A DNA stretch of 64,000 nucleotides from Ensifer sp. IC3342 (GTDB taxonomy: Bacteria > Pseudomonadota > Alphaproteobacteria > Rhizobiales > Rhizobiaceae). Below are positions 60,979-64,000 of this stretch, in pieces. A program made the position numbers and the translations under genes. The stretch's first letter is position 1. Each line of letters begins with the position of its first letter. The notes beneath the pieces are model-generated. The model searched no databases. It was not told where the DNA came from and saw only the letters and a list, made by a program, of their open reading frames with translations. Location of the stretch: NCBI RefSeq assembly GCF_020193655.1, contig NZ_JADYVE010000002.1, positions 248,001 to 312,000 on the forward strand, written 5' to 3'.

Positions 60979-62130
60979 TTACGCAGAAATGAAGTCCAGC
61001 CCGTAACGTGAGAGCGCGCGCGGCTTGTCCGGTGTCGTGAGATAGGTCTGGCCGAGTGTCATGGCGGTTCCGCTGTCGGAATCCATGATGATCATGTGCA
61101 CGAAAAGCGACATGTCCGGCTCGATCTCCTCGGGGTTGCCGACATGGAACATCTGATGCTCCATCCAGGAGGGCGAGAAGCGCGCGCCAAGAGAATAGCC
61201 GCAGGCGTTCAGCCGGTGGCGGGCGAGGCCGCGCTCGTCCATGATCCTGGCGTGGACGTCGAACACGGTGCCGAAGGTGTTGCCGGGACGGAGCACCATT
61301 TCGATCGCCTGGATCGTCTCGCGGCAGGCGCTGTAGAGCTCGCGATGGCGGTTGGTCGGCTCTCCGATCACGACGGTGCGCATCATCGCCGCATGGTAAT
61401 GGGCGCTGACGCCTGCCCATTCAAGGGTCAACTGGTCGTTGGCGTCGAGCGTGCGCCGGCCCGACTTGTAGCGGCAGAGCAGGGCGTCGGCGCCCGAGCC
61501 GATGATGAATTCGTTGGCCGGATAGTCGCCGCCGCCAGCAAAGACCGCGCCCTGCATGGCCGCGAGAATGGCGGCCTCGCTGCCACCCGGGCGGATCAGT
61601 GGCAGAGCCGCTTCGAGCGCGTCGTCGGCAAGGCTGGCGGCCTTTTCGATATGGGCGATTTCGGTGGGGCTCTTGATCAGACGAAGGCGGCTCACAAGCA
61701 ACGAGGCGTCGATCAATTCGCCGAAGTTGGCAAGTTGATGGTCGACGAGCCGTGCCGTCCTGCCGGTCATGCCGTGCGTGTCGTATTCGACGCCGATGCG
61801 GCAGCCGAGCAGATCGAGTTCGTTCAGGAGATTCTTGAGGTCTACCGCCGGATCGGAATTGACCCGGTCCACCCAGATTTCAATGCGCTCGATATTGGAA
61901 GTGTGACGTGCCTGGCGCAGGTCGGCCGAGCGCGTCAAGAGCACCATCGAGCCGTCTCTCTTGACGACCAGCGTCTGGAAGAAGCAGTAGCCGAACGTAT
62001 CGTACCCGGTCAGCCAGTACATGCTCTCCTGGGCAAAGAGCAGCAAAGCGTCGAGCTTCTCTTCCTGCATTCTGGCTGTCAGCCGCGCAAGGCGGGCTGC
62101 ATATTCCTCTGCCGCAAACTGAAGCGCCAT
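60979..62130 (-). CDS. M24/creatinase-fold (Xaa-Pro peptidase-like) protein with altered metal site
   Basis: 383 residues. N-terminal creatinase-N domain (YWLTGYDTFGYCFFQTLVV) and C-terminal pita-bread fold. The metal ligands of aminopeptidase P are not found where expected: the first Asp region reads LTLEWAGVSAHYHAAMMRT, the His region LNACGYSLGARFSP and the Glu region MSLFVHMIIMD. It may therefore be metal-independent, like creatinase or ectoine hydrolase relatives. It starts 1 bp after pgeF stops, so it is the last gene of that operon. Confidence 0.78.
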   Translation of the reverse strand: MALQFAAEEYAARLARLTARMQEEKLDALLLFAQESMYWLTGYDTFGYCFFQTLVVKRDGSMVLLTRSADLRQARHTSNIERIEIWVDRVNSDPAVDLKNLLNELDLLGCRIGVEYDTHGMTGRTARLVDHQLANFGELIDASLLVSRLRLIKSPTEIAHIEKAASLADDALEAALPLIRPGGSEAAILAAMQGAVFAGGGDYPANEFIIGSGADALLCRYKSGRRTLDANDQLTLEWAGVSAHYHAAMMRTVVIGEPTNRHRELYSACRETIQAIEMVLRPGNTFGTVFDVHARIMDERGLARHRLNACGYSLGARFSPSWMEHQMFHVGNPEEIEPDMSLFVHMIIMDSDSGTAMTLGQTYLTTPDKPRALSRYGLDFISA

Positions 62131-62131
62131 T

Positions 62132-62926
62132 TCAAATCTCCCGTATGCAGATCGCCGACATCTGCCGGCCGTAGTCTGGCTCCTGTCTGTGTGTCGTGCG
62201 GCGGTAGGAAAAGAAACGGTCCTCGTCCGCGTAGGTGCAGATGTCGAGGTTTTCCGCCGTCACTCCGGCTTCCGCCAGTCGCCGGATCGTCAACCCCGGC
62301 AGGTCGAACATGGCATGGCCGTTTCGCCCGGAGGGGCTGAAGAAAGATGTATAGTCCTCGTCGGCGGCAAGGAACCGTTCGACGAATTCGGCTCCGACCT
62401 CGTAGTGTGTCCGGCTGATAGACGGGCCAAGGCAGGCGATGATCCGGTCACGGCGCGCGCCGAGCGAGATCATCGCCGCGATGGTGCTTTCAAGAATCCC
62501 GCCGAGTGTGCCTTTCCAGCCGGCATGGGCCGCACCGATCACGCCGGCTTGCGGATCGGCGAAGAGCACAGGCCCGCAATCGGCTGAAAGAACGCCGAGC
62601 ACGATGCCGGGGGTCGCGGTCACGAGCGCGTCGGCATCGGGGCGCGCGCCATCATAACTGCCGTCAACGACGATAGCGTCCGGCGAGTGGATCTGGTGAA
62701 CAGTTGCAAGGCGTCGCGGCTCGGCATCGAACCAGCGCGCCACGCGCGCCCGGTTTTCGCCGACACGTTCGCGGTCGTCATTCGAGCCGAGGCCCACATT
62801 CAGGCCGCGATAGATGCCTTCGGAAACGCCGCCCTTGCGGGTGAAATAGCCGTGTGCGATCGCCGGTCCCGCTTGGGCGCTGAAGAGCGGACTCTGAACC
62901 GGGGAAAGCGAGGCATCGTTCTGCAT
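62132..62926 (-). CDS. pgeF: Polyphenol oxidase/purine nucleoside phosphorylase family protein (YfiH/LACC1)
   Basis: 264 residues from ATG 62926. Key residues: His in TVHQIHSPDAIVV, Cys in LSADCGPVLFAD and His in GAAHAGWKGTLG, which form the metal site of this family. YfiH/PgeF corrects amino-acid incorporation in peptidoglycan in E. coli; LACC1 relatives act on purine nucleosides. The downstream gene is a degenerate M24 protein. A MidA-like gene lies upstream. Confidence 0.88.
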   Translation of the reverse strand: MQNDASLSPVQSPLFSAQAGPAIAHGYFTRKGGVSEGIYRGLNVGLGSNDDRERVGENRARVARWFDAEPRRLATVHQIHSPDAIVVDGSYDGARPDADALVTATPGIVLGVLSADCGPVLFADPQAGVIGAAHAGWKGTLGGILESTIAAMISLGARRDRIIACLGPSISRTHYEVGAEFVERFLAADEDYTSFFSPSGRNGHAMFDLPGLTIRRLAEAGVTAENLDICTYADEDRFFSYRRTTHRQEPDYGRQMSAICIREI

Positions 62927-63062
62927 CGGTGTTCTCGCCCTTGCTATCTTTAAGGTTTCATTGGAATTGAGGGCGCGTCGTGGCCCGGTGATTTGCGGCT
63001 GATTTGCGGCGCGATGTTGACCCGGCATGCCGGGACTGTCAATCGCCGAACCGTCGCGGACC

Positions 63063-63170
63063 CCGTGCATGCTTCCTCAAACCGGAATCGACTCGAGGAT
63101 AAAACATGCGGCAATTCAAAGTGCTACGGCGGCCGTCGCGCGTTTTGAAAAGACGCATGGCGCTGCAGAC
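63063..63170. repeat. Intergenic mosaic repeat, family A (copy 4)
   Basis: GTGCATGCTTCCTCAAACCGG ... GGATAAAACATGCGGCAATTCAAAGTGCTAC, then GCGCGTTTTGAAAAGACGC. It occupies the 253-bp gap between pgeF and the methyltransferase gene. Confidence 0.6.
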
Positions 63171-63179
63171 GGGTGATCG

Positions 63180-64000
63180 TCACTGCGCCTTTTTCTGGAA
63201 CGGCGCCAGCGTGACTTCGGGACTGCTGACCGCCAGCACCTTGAACAGTTCGCCCATCTTTCCGGCTCCCGAGCCCGCGAGTCGTTCGACGGCCGAGCGA
63301 ATGCCTTCCTGCGTCAGCGTGTCCTTGCCGCGGCCAAGTGCCGCCGCCCGCTCGAGCAGGCCGAGGCCGACGAGGAAATCGCCCTGATGGGCAAGTCCGT
63401 TGACCTGCAACCCCTCCGCCTTCGCGCGACGGGCAAGCTGCTCGAAATCGACATGGCTCGTGAGATCCGCCTGGCCGGGGCTGGCAAGCGGAGGATCATA
63501 GCGATGCTCGCGGACCGCTTGCAGCGTGTCTCCGTAGCCGGTCGCCAGATGCCCGTAGTCGATGATGATCGCCGTGCCTCCGCCGGCGCGAAGACGCTCG
63601 CACAGTGCGGCCATGACCGCGTCGCGCGCGGGGGCGATCTCGAAAATCGTACCTTCGCCGACCGATTGTGTCGGCGACGGCAGAAGCGACGGATCGATGC
63701 CCGCGACGCCGGCCGCGAAGATCAATTCGTCATCGGCATCGAGACCAATCATGCGTTCACGGAACCCCTGCGCGGTGCGAACGAATTGTCGGATGGGAAT
63801 AGCGTCGAAAAGCTCGTTTGCCGCAAGCAGGAGAAAGCCTGCCGGCAAGGTTTCGAAGCTCTCGTGCCAATGAATCTTGCCCTCGTGTCCCGCGAGCGTT
63901 TCGGCCTGCACCTTCTGCAGCCGCTCGCTCGTCTCCACGAGATGCACGCTGGCCGACCGATAGAGATCAGGCGCCAGACGAGCGATGACGCGCAGCATAT
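63180..64000 (-). CDS. MidA/NDUFAF7-like SAM-dependent methyltransferase, partial
   Basis: C-terminal 272 or so residues of a COG1565 (DUF185) class I methyltransferase; the SAM-binding N-terminus is beyond the right edge. Visible: VHLVETSERLQKVQAETL, LLAANELFDAIPIRQFVR (AEFFDALP-like motif), IIIDYGHLATGYGDTLQAVREH, and C-terminal MGELFKVLAVSSP. In mitochondria the homolog methylates complex I subunit NDUFS2. Typically followed by pgeF, as here. Confidence 0.88.
   Translation of the reverse strand, partial: MLRVIARLAPDLYRSASVHLVETSERLQKVQAETLAGHEGKIHWHESFETLPAGFLLLAANELFDAIPIRQFVRTAQGFRERMIGLDADDELIFAAGVAGIDPSLLPSPTQSVGEGTIFEIAPARDAVMAALCERLRAGGGTAIIIDYGHLATGYGDTLQAVREHRYDPPLASPGQADLTSHVDFEQLARRAKAEGLQVNGLAHQGDFLVGLGLLERAAALGRGKDTLTQEGIRSAVERLAGSGAGKMGELFKVLAVSSPEVTLAPFQKKAQ

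Overview
The window is an ordinary-looking, gene-dense, high-GC piece of alphaproteobacterial chromosome. It is almost certainly from the Sinorhizobium/Ensifer group. Supporting evidence: a choXWV choline transporter; a heme receptor of the ShmR type directly upstream of a fused trpE(G) gene that has its own Trp-Trp-Trp leader peptide; RIME-like intergenic repeats; and an IRO-type (RirA) iron box. The species cannot be fixed from sequence reading alone. I see no rRNA, tRNA, CRISPR array, insertion sequence or prophage.

Layout. 1-3421 (minus): end of a HugZ-like gene, then choV-choW-choX. 3784-4371: thymidine kinase. 4609-11391 (plus): a tight five-gene cluster of unknown function (coiled-coil protein, hypothetical protein with an apparent frameshift, AAA+ ATPase, hypothetical protein, DUF2333 membrane protein). 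11485-15313: fhs, a DUF1993 gene, a YiiD_C-type thioesterase and an extensin-like gene. 15446-20275: iron-regulated shmR, then the trpL attenuator/sRNA and trpE(G). 20330-23987: CDF metal transporter, queF, an APH(3'')-like kinase, a GNAT and a ClpP. 24211-26270: leucine-rich leader ORF, leuA and its terminator. 26295-29436 (minus): ECF sigma/anti-sigma pair, TPR protein, phosphoesterase. 29514-32359: Nudix, glutathionyl-hydroquinone reductase and two GNATs.

32356-39187 (minus): MoxR, DUF58, DUF4159/BatA-type and GATase-like membrane protein operon, the kind linked to cell-envelope integrity in Rhizobium leguminosarum. 39451-41962 (plus): DUF1285, Nudix CoA pyrophosphatase and CCA-type nucleotidyltransferase, with start/stop overlaps. 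42036-46593: DUF1059, apt, tandem MaoC-like genes, ychF, clpS, pth. 46806-50855 (minus): an orphan periplasmic binding protein with a GGDEF-EAL protein, then rplY. 51070-55766: BenE-like transporter, GAF-Fis regulator lacking the AAA+ domain, aldehyde dehydrogenase and DUF779. 55789-58644: NYN-LOTUS protein and a LysR/aldo-keto reductase divergent pair. 58720-64000 (minus): prs, lipoprotein, a degenerate M24 protein, pgeF (YfiH/LACC1) and a partial MidA-like methyltransferase.

The most promising uncharacterised system is the AAA+/DUF2333 cluster at 4609-11391. The best regulatory features are the trpL attenuator, the putative leu leader, the IRO box of shmR and several perfect palindromes. 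Three families of intergenic hairpin repeats recur across the window.
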